Origin: Colwellia sp. C2M11
GTDB lineage: Bacteria; Pseudomonadota; Gammaproteobacteria; Enterobacterales; Alteromonadaceae
Direction of reading: 5' to 3'
DNA: 59,519 bases
Assembly: GCF_018860915.1 (NCBI RefSeq)
Contig: NZ_JAHKQD010000021.1
Span: 40,500-100,018 of the forward strand
The translations under genes and the position numbers were made by a program. Position 1 is the first letter of the stretch. Each line of letters opens with the position of its first letter. Positions 1 to 9,904 of the stretch are shown here, one piece after another. The notes beneath the pieces were generated by a model, which saw nothing but the letters and a program-made list of their open reading frames with translations, was not told the origin of the DNA and searched no databases.

Positions 1-92
1 AAATAAATGCCTTGTATTTGACAATTTTTTCTATGTATAAAATTGTAACCTAATGAATGAAACTGGTATTATTGATATATAATTTCGAGCAA

Positions 93-1922
93 TTACATAT
101 TTTGATTAGCATAAGCGCGCCAGCCGCCTAAATGCGTAATATCAGTAGCAGATTCGATTGCGTACCCTTCACAAATAAAGCTAGTTATCCAACTACCATC
201 GTCTAGTTCAACTTTACCTAATCCTAATGGTTGCCCTATTCCCTGTAAAAAACTCCCAACAGTACTTACCGGTATACGCCACACTTCAACGTCAATGGCG
301 GTTCCGTCTTCTGCTACTCGAATTAAACCTGGGCGAAAAGGAGGACCACCTGCTAATGCGTAAAAACGATAATCCGCAGAGGTTTTACAACTTTTCACTA
401 AGTAGCCACCACGCTCTGTTAATTGGTGATTCAGTGGAAAACCAGTTAAATGTGCGCCACAAACAGCAATATCAACTTGCTCTACATTTGCATCACTTAA
501 AACTGTACTACTTACTTTACTTAGAGCTTGCTGCGTCGCTCCTAAGGTAAAGTTATTCAGTTGTTGTACTTTAGCGCCAGCGCTCAATAGTAAACGGTCG
601 CTAAACGCAGGGCCAAATAAGGTAATACCAAACGGTAATCCTGATGCTAAAAAGCCGGCAGGCACAGCAATTGCGGCATAATCCAATAAATTCATAAAGT
701 TGGTGTAATAGCCTAAATTAGAATTTAGCTGAATAGGATCGGCTTCAAGTTCCGCTATAGTATAAATAGTGCCAGCAGTTGGCGTGACAATACAATCTAA
801 TTCAGCAAGGATGGCATCACATTCCACTTTGAAAGCCTGTAATTTATACATTGCTTTAAAAGCACTTACCGCAGAATGTTTAGTTGCACCACCAATGATG
901 GTTTCAATAACAGGTAAACATTGTTTAGGGTCGTTAACAAAAAATTCTTCAATAGCAGCGTAACGCTCTGCAACCCAAGGACCTTCATACAGCAGTTTCG
1001 CGGCATCTAAAAACGGTTGAAAGTTAATAGTAACTACTTCTGCGCCAGCTTGTTTTAGCTGCTCAACGCTATTCGCAAATAAGGCTTGTGCACTTTCGTC
1101 ACCAAAAAAGGCAAGCTGCTCTTGTTCTGGCACACCAATTTTTAATGACGCAAGACCTGACGCTGGTTGATAAACCGCATCAGCGCCCAGGTTGAGTCTA
1201 GAGTAGCAGTCGCTCATATCTTGTTTTGCCGCAATCGTTAATAGTTCATTTAACTCATCAACCGTATTAGCAAAAAAGGTAACGCAATCTAAACTTTTAC
1301 AAGCAGGCACCACACCAGTACAACTCAACAAACCTTTTGTCGCCTTTAACCCCACAATGTTATTAAGCGCTGCAGGTACACGGCCTGAGCCTGCAGTATC
1401 GGTACCTAATGAAAAACTTACGTTACCGTTAGCAACGGCAACAGCACTACCCGAGCTTGAACCGCCTGAAATATATTCAGAATTAAAACTATTTTTTACT
1501 GCACCCCATGGGCTTCGAACCCCCACAAGCCCTGTAGCAAATTGGTCTAAATTAGTTTTACCTAATGGAATAGCACCCGCTGCCATTAACAATTGCACAA
1601 CTTGCGCTGATTGCTCAGGCTGATAACGATACGCTTCACAGCCGGCAGTAGTCGGCAAAATGTTTAAATCAATATTATCTTTAATCGCAAAAGGTACGCC
1701 GTATAAAGGTAACTCGTCGAGCGACTTCTCGCTCAGTGCCGCTAACATTTCAGTTAACTGCTCATCTGAAACCGTCGCTAACCAAACATTATTTTGATCG
1801 TCTTTAGCTTGCTTTAATTTAGCGGTTAAAAAACTTTCAACGTTTAATTCACCACTACGGTAAGCATCTTGTAAAGCGCTAATGGTCATATTTTGTGTGA
1901 TCATGTTGTTAGTATCAATCAT
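93..1922 (-). CDS. atzF: Allophanate hydrolase
   Basis: This enzyme hydrolyses allophanate to ammonia and CO2, the last step of guanidine (or urea) breakdown through the carboxylase pathway. The 609-residue protein has an amidase-signature domain followed by the C-terminal allophanate hydrolase domain from about residue 475. The catalytic triad is visible as Lys81 (PFAIKDN), cis-Ser155 (GGSSSGS) and Ser179 (GTDTAGSGR). Their spacing (74 and 24 residues) is the same as in characterised AtzF. The ATG shares its A with the carboxylase TAA stop (TAATG), so translation is probably coupled; Met7 and Met12 are alternative starts. It is the last gene of the operon. No convincing terminator is visible in the 92 bases before the window edge. 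Confidence 0.95.
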   Translation of the reverse strand: MIDTNNMITQNMTISALQDAYRSGELNVESFLTAKLKQAKDDQNNVWLATVSDEQLTEMLAALSEKSLDELPLYGVPFAIKDNIDLNILPTTAGCEAYRYQPEQSAQVVQLLMAAGAIPLGKTNLDQFATGLVGVRSPWGAVKNSFNSEYISGGSSSGSAVAVANGNVSFSLGTDTAGSGRVPAALNNIVGLKATKGLLSCTGVVPACKSLDCVTFFANTVDELNELLTIAAKQDMSDCYSRLNLGADAVYQPASGLASLKIGVPEQEQLAFFGDESAQALFANSVEQLKQAGAEVVTINFQPFLDAAKLLYEGPWVAERYAAIEEFFVNDPKQCLPVIETIIGGATKHSAVSAFKAMYKLQAFKVECDAILAELDCIVTPTAGTIYTIAELEADPIQLNSNLGYYTNFMNLLDYAAIAVPAGFLASGLPFGITLFGPAFSDRLLLSAGAKVQQLNNFTLGATQQALSKVSSTVLSDANVEQVDIAVCGAHLTGFPLNHQLTERGGYLVKSCKTSADYRFYALAGGPPFRPGLIRVAEDGTAIDVEVWRIPVSTVGSFLQGIGQPLGLGKVELDDGSWITSFICEGYAIESATDITHLGGWRAYANQNM

Positions 1923-4900
1923 TAGTTTTTCTCCAAAATCAATAAACGTTGTCCAGCGTGTACTTGCGCACCTTCTTTTTGAACTAAGCTTGCAACAGTA
2001 CCTGCGGCAGGTGCTACTACTTCAATTTCCATTTTCATAGCTTCTAAAATTAATAACGGTTGTCCAGCTGTCACTTTTTCACCTGGCTTCACTAGAATCT
2101 TCCAAATATTACCCGCGACATGACTATCAACACCGCGTTGTTCGGCAGTTAAACTCACAACATCAGTTTCTACTTGAGTCATTTCGTCGGCAACAAAATT
2201 AGCTTGTCCTGATTCTTGCCATTGTTGACGCTCTGCTTCAAACGCTTTTTGCTGCTTGTCTTTAAAGGCAACAATTGACTCTTGGTTCTCACTCAAGCTT
2301 TCTTGGTATTGCGCTAAGCTAAAAGTTGTTTCTTCAATTTTTAATGGGTAATCACCACGTGGAAAATCATGACGAATTTGTGTCAATTCTTCACTACTTA
2401 CGGAGTAAAATTTAATTTGGTCGAAGAAACGTAATAACCACGGTTTTTGAAATTCTGCTGTTTTACGGTAGCGGTTCCACATTTGTAAAGTACGACCAAC
2501 AAACTGATAACCACCTGGGCCTTCCATACCATAAACACATAAATAAGCGCCACCAATGCCAACAGCATTTTCAGGAGTCCATGTACGTGCAGGGTTATAT
2601 TTTGTGGTAACTAAACGATGACGAGGATCTAGCGGTGTTGCCACTGGCGCTCCTAAATAGACATCACCTAAGCCCATCACTAAGTAACTTGCGTTGAAAA
2701 CAATTTCTTTTACTTCTTCAACCGAATCTAAGCCATTAATGCGACGAATAAATTCAATATTATCAGGACACCAAGGGGCGTCTTTACGCACTAATTCATC
2801 GTATTTTTTAATCGCTAAACGTGTTGCATAATCATCCCAAGATAAAGGAATATGCACAATACGTGATGGCACAGTTAATTGGCTTACATCCCCTAATGCC
2901 TGTTCCGCTTCTGCTAATAAGTCAAGCAACGTGGCTTGTGGTAGCAATAAATTATCGTAATGTATTTGTAGGGAACGAATACCTGGCGTTAATTCTTCAA
3001 TACCAGCAATATTCATTTCTTGTAGTTTTAACATCAAGGCATGAACACGGAAACGTAAGGCAACGTCTAATACTTGCTCACCGTATTCAACTAATAAGTA
3101 GTCTTCACCACTGGCGCGGTAAACTACTTGCTCGTTTAACTCTGATTTATCAATTGTTTTGATAATAGCACTTTCAGGTAGTTCTGTTGGTGCTTTTTGT
3201 TCAACAAACTGAGCTGATTGTAATTGTTCAATTTGCTGTGTTTCTAACTGTTGCGCATCAAGAATAGAGACAGGTTGAAAACGAATGCTAGCACCCGCTT
3301 TTAACTGACCTACTTTCCATAAATCTGCTTTGATAATAGTAACGGGACAAACAAAACCACCTAAACTTGGGCCGTCAGGACCTAGGATAACTGGCATATC
3401 CCCAGTGAAATCAATGGTACCAACCGCATAAGCATTATCGTGAATGTTTGAAGGGTGTAATCCTGCTTCTCCACCATCATTACGTGCCCATTTAGGTTTT
3501 GGCCCCATTAAACGCACACCAGTACGGCTTGAGTTAAAGTGTACTTTCCACGTTGCATCAAAGAAGGCATCAATATCTTCAGGACAGAAGAAGTCTGGCG
3601 CACCATGTGGTCCGTAAATAACACGAATAGTCCATTCATCGGTAATATCAGGTAATAATGTTGAGCCTTGTGTTTCAGTACCTTCAAATGTGCATTCAGA
3701 AAAGTCTGCAATGCTTAATACATCACCCGTACGTAAAGCACGACCGGCATGACCACCAAATTGACCTAGCGTAAAGGTTGATTTACTGCCTAAATAATCT
3801 GGACATTGAATACCTTCTTGTACGGCTAGATAAGCACGTGAACCAGCCCCTTTAATATTACCCAGTGTTAAAGTTTGTCCTGCTTCCACGTTAATAACAA
3901 CACCATTAGTCACACTAACGTTATCTAATTCCGCGTCTATTGTGGCACCGGCTAAAACAATACGTGTTGCACTGTTAAAGCGTAATGTTGGGCCACTAAC
4001 AGTAATCTCTAAACCTGCAGCATCATCGGTATTACCTAATAAGGTATTCGCTAAACGAAAACTAACACTGTCCATTGGACCTGAGGGTGGTACACCGATA
4101 TTCCAGTAACCTTTACGACCAGGGTAATCTTGAATAGTGGTTTGTGTACCACCAGCTAACACGTCAATTGAACAAGGTGAGTAAACAAAGCTATTTAATG
4201 TTTGTGTTAATAGCTCGGCATCTTCTACTACTTTACTGCTTAATAACTGGTGTAAATAATCTTTATTGGTTTCTATACCGTAAATTTCACTACGAATAAG
4301 TGCTTGTTTTAAGCCGGTAAGCGCTTGTTCACGTGTTTTACTATGACAAATAACTTTAGCTAACATAGGGTCAAAAAATGGTGACACTTCAGTGCCACTT
4401 TCTAACCAGTGATCAATACGTAATGTGCCTTGGTCAACTTCTGTTGCCCATTTAACATGACTAATTAAACCGGCGCTTGGTTGGAATGATTTATTCGCGT
4501 CTTCTGCATACATACGCACTTGAATAGCATGACCTTTAGCCACTAATGTTTTTTCAAGTTCAGCTAATGGCGCTAACTCTTTTGCCGCTAAGCATACCAT
4601 CCAGTTAACAAGGTCAACGTTATATACTAACTCGGTTACACCGTGTTCAACTTGTAAGCGTGTATTTACTTCTAAGAAGTAGAATTTTTGATCTTGTTGG
4701 TCAAAAACAAACTCTACCGTACCTGCGTTACGATAATTAACCGAAGCGGCTAAACGGGTTGCTGTACTATGTAATTGTTGACGAACATCGTCGGCTAAAT
4801 TAGGTGCTGGACACTCTTCAATTACTTTTTGGTTACGACGTTGTGCTGAGCAATCTCGTTCACCCAGAGCGATAGCATAACCTTCACCATCACCAAAAAT

Positions 4901-5533
4901 TTGCACTTCAATATGGCGCGCTTGCACAATAAATTTTTCTAAAAATAATGCGCTGTTACTAAAGTTGTTTTCACTTAATCTTTTTACTGAATCATAAGCT
5001 TGGCTTAATTCTTCTGCGCTATTACAGCGCTGCATGCCAATACCACCGCCACCAGCAGTACTTTTAAGCATTACTGGGTAACCAATTTTTTCAGCACACG
5101 TTAATGCATCATTTAAATCTTCAAGTAGATCACTACCTGGTAATAACGGCACGTTAGCTTCTTCAGCAATTTCACGTGCTCTATGTTTAAGACCAAACTC
5201 AAGCATTTGTTCTGGTGTTGGCCCTAAAAATACTAAATCATTTTCTTCACATGCTCGAACAAACTCAACATTTTCACTTAAAAAACCGTAACCTGGGTGA
5301 ATAGCCTGCGCGCCACATTCTTTGGCGATAGCGATAACTTTTTCGATATCAAGATACGTTTGTTTAGCGCCACCTTCGCCTAATGAATAAGCTTCGTCAG
5401 CTTGAGAAACATGCAGGCTATCTGCATCGGCTAGGCTATAAATAGAAACACTTTGAACCCCCATTTCTGATAGGGTACGGATAATACGACAAGCGATTGC
5501 GCCACGGTTGGCAATTAATACTTTAGTGAACAT
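1922..5533 (-). CDS. uca: Guanidine (urea) carboxylase, biotin-dependent
   Basis: ATP-dependent carboxylase of 1203 residues. The order is biotin carboxylase with ATP-grasp (about 1-447), KipA/AHS2-like carboxyltransferase half (about 459-760), KipI/AHS1-like half (about 800-1010), and a C-terminal biotinyl domain with the motif EAMKME and biotinyl-lysine at Lys1167. Databases call this family urea carboxylase. Members encoded with two DUF1989 proteins and under ykkC control have been shown to carboxylate guanidine, and I infer that substrate here from context, not from active-site residues. The ATG at 5533 has AAGGTC as Shine-Dalgarno at 5540-5545, inside the guanidine-II-like element that precedes the gene. 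The TAATG overlap with atzF indicates coupling. Confidence 0.93.
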   Translation of the reverse strand: MFTKVLIANRGAIACRIIRTLSEMGVQSVSIYSLADADSLHVSQADEAYSLGEGGAKQTYLDIEKVIAIAKECGAQAIHPGYGFLSENVEFVRACEENDLVFLGPTPEQMLEFGLKHRAREIAEEANVPLLPGSDLLEDLNDALTCAEKIGYPVMLKSTAGGGGIGMQRCNSAEELSQAYDSVKRLSENNFSNSALFLEKFIVQARHIEVQIFGDGEGYAIALGERDCSAQRRNQKVIEECPAPNLADDVRQQLHSTATRLAASVNYRNAGTVEFVFDQQDQKFYFLEVNTRLQVEHGVTELVYNVDLVNWMVCLAAKELAPLAELEKTLVAKGHAIQVRMYAEDANKSFQPSAGLISHVKWATEVDQGTLRIDHWLESGTEVSPFFDPMLAKVICHSKTREQALTGLKQALIRSEIYGIETNKDYLHQLLSSKVVEDAELLTQTLNSFVYSPCSIDVLAGGTQTTIQDYPGRKGYWNIGVPPSGPMDSVSFRLANTLLGNTDDAAGLEITVSGPTLRFNSATRIVLAGATIDAELDNVSVTNGVVINVEAGQTLTLGNIKGAGSRAYLAVQEGIQCPDYLGSKSTFTLGQFGGHAGRALRTGDVLSIADFSECTFEGTETQGSTLLPDITDEWTIRVIYGPHGAPDFFCPEDIDAFFDATWKVHFNSSRTGVRLMGPKPKWARNDGGEAGLHPSNIHDNAYAVGTIDFTGDMPVILGPDGPSLGGFVCPVTIIKADLWKVGQLKAGASIRFQPVSILDAQQLETQQIEQLQSAQFVEQKAPTELPESAIIKTIDKSELNEQVVYRASGEDYLLVEYGEQVLDVALRFRVHALMLKLQEMNIAGIEELTPGIRSLQIHYDNLLLPQATLLDLLAEAEQALGDVSQLTVPSRIVHIPLSWDDYATRLAIKKYDELVRKDAPWCPDNIEFIRRINGLDSVEEVKEIVFNASYLVMGLGDVYLGAPVATPLDPRHRLVTTKYNPARTWTPENAVGIGGAYLCVYGMEGPGGYQFVGRTLQMWNRYRKTAEFQKPWLLRFFDQIKFYSVSSEELTQIRHDFPRGDYPLKIEETTFSLAQYQESLSENQESIVAFKDKQQKAFEAERQQWQESGQANFVADEMTQVETDVVSLTAEQRGVDSHVAGNIWKILVKPGEKVTAGQPLLILEAMKMEIEVVAPAAGTVASLVQKEGAQVHAGQRLLILEKN

Positions 5534-5537
5534 AATG

Positions 5538-5605
5538 ATGACCTTTTAAAGGTTGGGTCGTCCCGAAAATAGTACTGAGCGTTTGGTAACAAGGTCGTCC
5601 TTGCT
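5538..5605 (-). promoter_or_regulatory. Guanidine-II (mini-ykkC) riboswitch candidate inside the operon
   Basis: On the minus strand two hairpins with identical ACGA loops occur in the 121-base gap before the carboxylase gene. P1 is CAAGG-ACGA-CCTTG (5590-5603) and P2 is GGG-ACGA-CCC (5555-5564), joined by a 25-base linker. Paired ACGR-loop hairpins with a short linker just ahead of a ribosome binding site are the definition of the guanidine-II class. The 3' arm of P1 contains GACCTT (5591-5596), perfectly complementary to the carboxylase Shine-Dalgarno AAGGTC (5540-5545). I infer that ligand-stabilised P1 frees the ribosome site, making an ON switch. Confidence 0.82.
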
Positions 5606-5654
5606 GGCTCGTAATGGCTGCTAAATAGTTTATTTACAGCACGTTATCTTTTAA

Positions 5655-6293
5655 TTAATCCCAAATCAGCATTTCAACTGCGGTTGGATTATAAGCATTA
5701 CAAGGGTTATTCAATTGAGGACAGTTCGACAATAAAACAATTACGTCCATTGCAGCTGTCATTTCTACATATTTACCCGCTCCGCTGATACCGTCAGCAA
5801 AACTTAAACCACCGTCACTACTTACAGGTACATTCATGAAGAAGTTAATGTTGTGGGTAATATCGCGTTTACTTAATCCGTATTGTGGGTTTTCGGCTAC
5901 GGCTAATAACCAGCTATCGCGACAAGCATGCATACATTTTTTTTCTATCGCGTAACGCACTGTATTACTTTCGGTTGCACACGCACCACCTAATGTGTCG
6001 TGACGACCACAAGTATCGGCAGTAATTTCTAACATCACGTTACCGCCGTTAGAAAGCAATTTGCTTCCTGTCGTTAAGTACACATTACCTTGCTCACGGA
6101 TAGTATCCATGGCGCTGTAACGCTCACTTGGGTCATTCGCGCTGTAAAATAATGTATCCGCCGCTTGGTTACCTTCTAAATCTAAAATACGTAGCGTTTG
6201 CCCTGCTTTAAGTACTTGCATGTAATAGTCACCGGCAAGGACAGTATCGCTGCGAGTCGCTTGCTCTGCTTTAAGTTGACTTGAAGTGATCAT
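5655..6293 (-). CDS. Carboxyguanidine deiminase subunit (urea amidolyase-associated protein 2, DUF1989)
   Basis: A 212-residue DUF1989 protein of the type labelled UAAP2. Together with the adjacent UAAP1 protein it forms the CgdAB-type carboxyguanidine deiminase, which converts carboxyguanidine to allophanate and ammonia. DUF1989 family marks include the N-terminal [13 protein letters not shown] segment, the [15 protein letters not shown] segment with Cys/His residues likely to bind metal, and the late [16 protein letters not shown] motif. It starts 2 bases after the UAAP1 stop, with GGAG of the Shine-Dalgarno inside the UAAP1 3' end. I do not assign the A/B letter. The paralogous pair probably arose by duplication. 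Confidence 0.9.
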   Translation of the reverse strand: MITSSQLKAEQATRSDTVLAGDYYMQVLKAGQTLRILDLEGNQAADTLFYSANDPSERYSAMDTIREQGNVYLTTGSKLLSNGGNVMLEITADTCGRHDTLGGACATESNTVRYAIEKKCMHACRDSWLLAVAENPQYGLSKRDITHNINFFMNVPVSSDGGLSFADGISGAGKYVEMTAAMDVIVLLSNCPQLNNPCNAYNPTAVEMLIWD

Positions 6294-6295
6294 GA

Positions 6296-7108
6296 TTATG
6301 CTCCTTGTATTTCAGTGTGATTAGCATGTGAGTGATGCGGGTGTTGGCAACTATGCATTAGATTTTGTTGAAAGTTATAACGACGGTTGTTTTCAAAACC
6401 GCGACCATTTTCATCGCTAGAATTTAAACATTTATCATCATCTGTCATTGCAGGAGCTTCGCTTAAAGCAATGCTCACAGGACGATTAGGATATTCGCTT
6501 GCGGGGTTCATTGGATGAGGGCATGTAGTGAATACCACTAGCGTTTCCATTTCAAAACGTAATTCTACGGTATCGCCGGCTTTACTGTGATTTGGAACAA
6601 AGCTTAAATCGCCATCGTCATTGGTTTTAACTTGGCTGAAAATATTGATGTTAGCCGCTAAGTCACGTTTGCCTAAACCATATTTAGCCACTTCAACTAA
6701 TAAACTGTCGTGCCCGTTTTGCAACCAAGCATTACGGTCGCTTTGGTAATTTCTTTCACCCCATTTTTCTGCCACTTTTTGTTTATTAGCAACACCACCA
6801 ACACTGTCAATCCAGTTGGTGTCATCACGCACAATTGAACAGAAAATACGACCCATATCTGAATACAAGCAATGGCCATGAGTTAGCTTAAACGTATGTT
6901 GGCACTTTAATGTATCAGGGGCGTTGTAACGCTCTAATAAGTTATGTGGGTTATAAAACAACATAGAAACATTAGCACCGCCTTCTATATCGGTAACAGC
7001 TAATACTTTGCCTGCAGGAATAACCATAGACCAATGGCTTGCACCTGGAATAGTGTCTTGATAAATCACGCCTTGTAGTGGTTTTTGTAACGAAATATCT
7101 TTACTCAT
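6296..7108 (-). CDS. Carboxyguanidine deiminase subunit (urea amidolyase-associated protein 1, DUF1989)
   Basis: A 270-residue DUF1989 protein, UAAP1 type, partner of the following gene. It shares the [15 protein letters not shown] and [15 protein letters not shown] blocks with its neighbour and has a His-rich tail ([13 protein letters not shown]) that could bind metal. I take the start at 7108 (MSKDISLQK). An upstream in-frame Met at 7129 would extend it 7 residues further into the ATPase gene. The chosen ATG overlaps the ATPase stop region (ATGAGTAA), the usual arrangement in this operon. The deiminase role follows from work on homologous CgdAB proteins; substrate here is inferred. Confidence 0.88.
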   Translation of the reverse strand: MSKDISLQKPLQGVIYQDTIPGASHWSMVIPAGKVLAVTDIEGGANVSMLFYNPHNLLERYNAPDTLKCQHTFKLTHGHCLYSDMGRIFCSIVRDDTNWIDSVGGVANKQKVAEKWGERNYQSDRNAWLQNGHDSLLVEVAKYGLGKRDLAANINIFSQVKTNDDGDLSFVPNHSKAGDTVELRFEMETLVVFTTCPHPMNPASEYPNRPVSIALSEAPAMTDDDKCLNSSDENGRGFENNRRYNFQQNLMHSCQHPHHSHANHTEIQGA

Positions 7109-7934
7109 GAGTGTTCTCCCGAACAGCATCTTTAGCTGTTGCTTCTTTTTCTATTAACGTCTGTATTGTTGATGGAATAGCCTGCGCTGAATTAAGCGCA
7201 ATATCGTAAACAACTTGTGCGCCGTAACGCTCTGGCTGTTGTGGATCGATTCGCGGCTTATCTAATACCCAAACACGCGATCCAAGGCTAAAACCTTCCG
7301 ACAAATCGTGAGTAATCATAAAAATGGTTAAACCACGCTTTTGCCATAACTCTCGTACCAGTTTATGCATGTCTTTACGAATGCCTGGATCCAGTGCACC
7401 AAAAGGCTCATCCAGTAATAAAATACGAGGCTCTTTAATCAGAGCTTGAGCAATAGCTAAACGCTGTTGCATACCACCAGATAACTCACTTGGGTATTTA
7501 GCAGCCGCATGACCTAAGCCAACGGCAGTTAACATCTCTAACGCTTTTTCTTTAATTTCTTTACGTTGTTTACCAAGCACTTTTCCGAAAAATGGAGCTT
7601 TGGCAAATTCGGCACCTAACATGACATTTTCTAAAGCATTAAGGTGCGGAAAAGCTGAATACTTTTGAAAAACAATACCGCGAGTTGCGTTAGGCTCTTT
7701 AGGCATAGGTTCGCCATCAAGTAAAACGTCCCCTCTACTGTGAGCTTCAGTACCTAATAACATATTTAATAACGTTGTTTTACCACAACCTGAGGCACCA
7801 ACAATGCTAATAAATTCGCCCGCTTGTACGTTTAAGTTAAGTTTTTCAAGCACGATATGATCACCGTATTCTTTCCAAACTTGTTTAATTTCAATAATAG
7901 GCTCAACCGTATTTTTAATGAATGGATCTGTCAT
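7101..7934 (-). CDS. ABC transporter ATPase, guanidine/urea uptake (TauB/SsuB type)
   Basis: Cytoplasmic ATP-binding subunit of 277 residues. The Walker A motif GASGCGKTT is at 46-54, the signature LSGGMQQR in the middle, and Walker B ILLLDEPFGALD with the switch His in MITHDLSEG downstream. It belongs to the nitrate/taurine/sulfonate branch. The ATG shares its first base with the permease stop (TAATG) and is preceded by a strong GGAGGAGAAG. The operon supports guanidine as the imported solute; urea or a related compound cannot be excluded from sequence. Confidence 0.92.
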   Translation of the reverse strand: MTDPFIKNTVEPIIEIKQVWKEYGDHIVLEKLNLNVQAGEFISIVGASGCGKTTLLNMLLGTEAHSRGDVLLDGEPMPKEPNATRGIVFQKYSAFPHLNALENVMLGAEFAKAPFFGKVLGKQRKEIKEKALEMLTAVGLGHAAAKYPSELSGGMQQRLAIAQALIKEPRILLLDEPFGALDPGIRKDMHKLVRELWQKRGLTIFMITHDLSEGFSLGSRVWVLDKPRIDPQQPERYGAQVVYDIALNSAQAIPSTIQTLIEKEATAKDAVRENTHE

Positions 7935-8755
7935 TATTCTTCTCCTCCTTTACCGTGGTACCAAGGAAAAGCGCGCTTTGAAATAAGTCGTAAAATGGTA
8001 TCCATTAAAAAAGCTAATACCGCAATCCAAAGTACGTAAGGTAAGATTACGTCCATGGCTAAATAACGACGAATTAAAAAGATCCGATACCCTAAACCTT
8101 CTGTTGCGGCAATGGCTTCACCCGCAATCAAGAACAACCATGCACTACCTAAGGTTAAACGGACTGCGCTCAATAATGGTGGTAATACTTGTGGTAACAC
8201 TACTCTAATCATTATTTGCCATGTATTAGCACCTAAGGTTTGTGCCTTAAGTAACTGCTCTGCAGGTAATGACTGTGTACGTAGTTGTAAATCACGAATT
8301 AAAATAGGACAAATACCAATGATAATTAGCATTACTTTAGATAATTCACCCAAACCAAAGACGATAAACAATATCGGTAATATCGCCATTGGTGGAATTA
8401 ACGAAATAGCGGTAACCAAAGGAGAAAGTGTTGCTCTGAACAGCGGCAACATGCCATTAATAACCCCAAGAACTAAACCAATAAGTGCACTAATACCAAC
8501 CCCAAAAAATAAGCGTTCTAAACTTGCCCCGGTATCAGCCCATAACAAATATTCGCCAGTACGTTTACTTGGTTCAAATGCCATACGCTGTACCGCATCA
8601 GCAAAACTTGACCATGAAGGTAATAATTTGTCACTTGGGTTTTCTAATAAGCGTGCATCAGATGCAACCGTATAAATAATTAACAAGAGAACAAAAGGTA
8701 ATAAGTTTAAAATCAGTCGTACTGAACGACTGGGTTTACTATTCATTAAACGCAT
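7934..8755 (-). CDS. ABC transporter permease, guanidine/urea uptake (TauC/SsuC type)
   Basis: Inner-membrane permease of 273 residues with about six hydrophobic segments, the first at 15-30. The cytoplasmic EAA-like loop is visible around AQTLGANTWQIMIRVVLPQVLP, the contact site for the ATPase. It starts 11 bases after the binding-protein stop and overlaps the ATPase start by one base, so the three transporter subunits are one transcriptional and translational unit. Substrate assignment is by context only. Confidence 0.9.
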   Translation of the reverse strand: MRLMNSKPSRSVRLILNLLPFVLLLIIYTVASDARLLENPSDKLLPSWSSFADAVQRMAFEPSKRTGEYLLWADTGASLERLFFGVGISALIGLVLGVINGMLPLFRATLSPLVTAISLIPPMAILPILFIVFGLGELSKVMLIIIGICPILIRDLQLRTQSLPAEQLLKAQTLGANTWQIMIRVVLPQVLPPLLSAVRLTLGSAWLFLIAGEAIAATEGLGYRIFLIRRYLAMDVILPYVLWIAVLAFLMDTILRLISKRAFPWYHGKGGEE

Positions 8756-8766
8756 AACAATCAGCC

Positions 8767-9855
8767 TTATAGTTTATTGTCGATAGCCATTTGCATAAAT
8801 GAAGGAGTAAAACGAAGTTTGATATTTTGTTTGTTACCATAAACGCCACTTGATGTTTCAATACCAATGAATGTAGCATCACTTGCACCCTCACCTAATA
8901 AGCCATGTTTAAATGAAAATTCTGCTACTTTACCCATGGTATTTTTAAGGTCAGCGCTGTTGTTAAACATTACGGCATCTTTAGCATTGAAGAACATTTT
9001 TGTTGAAGCTAATTGTGCATCGTATCCTGCTAAATCAGTGCCTGAAGCTTCTGCCATCATGGTACGTGCATCAATAGCTTTTTGATCGCTACCTTGCATA
9101 GTGGCCATAATTTCATACCAAGCACCTGTTAAGGCTTTACCTAATTTAGGGTTATCATTAAGTGTTTGTGTATTAACAACTAACAAGTCGATGATTTCAC
9201 CAGGGATCATTGAAGAGTCAAATACTTTACTGGTATTTGGCATTGCGGTTATTTCACTTAATAATGGGTTCCAGGTAGTGACTGCCGTTACATCATCAGT
9301 AGTAAATGCGGCAACAAGGTCAGCATCCGAGGTATTTACAACACGTACATCACGTTCAGTTAGCGAGATAGTTTCTAGTGCACGAGCTAATAAATAATGA
9401 GAAACACTTAGTTCAACTAAGTTAATATTTTGTCCTTTAATATCAGCTAGTGTTTTTTTACCTTTAAGCACAACACCATCATTACCGTTAGAGAAATCAC
9501 CAATAATTACCGCTGTAGAATCAACACCACTGGCTGCAGGAATAGTTAATGCATCCATATTAGTCATTACGGTTGCATCAAAACCACCAGCCGTATATTG
9601 GTTAATAGATTCGACATAATCATTAACCTGAACAACTTCAATGTTGATGTCATATTTGTCAGCCCATTTTTTTACAATGCCTGACGCATTACCATAATCC
9701 CAAGGCATCCAGCCGACATAAATAGTCCAAGCTAAACGGAAAGTAGGTTTTTCATCTGCTGCACTGGCTACTGAGTTAAACAAAACAACGCTGCAAAGAG
9801 CGCTAAGTGTGAGGAATTTAGAAACTGAGCTACGTAAATGTTTAATAATATTCAT
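8767..9855 (-). CDS. Periplasmic substrate-binding protein of the carboxylase-linked ABC transporter
   Basis: Solute receptor of 362 residues with a signal peptide (hydrophobic run at 14-30, cleavage near ASA-ADE) and an NMT1/TauA-type fold. It resembles the family named 'urea ABC transporter, urea carboxylase region' (TIGR03427). It is the first gene after the ykkC element and its ATG at 9855 has AAAGGAT 8 bases upstream. Given the guanidine riboswitches and the CgdAB-like genes, guanidine is the likely ligand. This is an inference; no binding residue could be mapped. Confidence 0.9.
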   Translation of the reverse strand: MNIIKHLRSSVSKFLTLSALCSVVLFNSVASAADEKPTFRLAWTIYVGWMPWDYGNASGIVKKWADKYDINIEVVQVNDYVESINQYTAGGFDATVMTNMDALTIPAASGVDSTAVIIGDFSNGNDGVVLKGKKTLADIKGQNINLVELSVSHYLLARALETISLTERDVRVVNTSDADLVAAFTTDDVTAVTTWNPLLSEITAMPNTSKVFDSSMIPGEIIDLLVVNTQTLNDNPKLGKALTGAWYEIMATMQGSDQKAIDARTMMAEASGTDLAGYDAQLASTKMFFNAKDAVMFNNSADLKNTMGKVAEFSFKHGLLGEGASDATFIGIETSSGVYGNKQNIKLRFTPSFMQMAIDNKL

Positions 9856-9904
9856 ATCTTTATCCTTTAGTTACACATAGAAAGTATGAGAGACATTGCT
9901 CTAA

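Noticed and set aside
8112..8675. A 187-codon open frame on the plus strand
   Set aside because: It is antisense to the transporter permease, which has clear family features; its translation has no recognisable domain or ribosome site.
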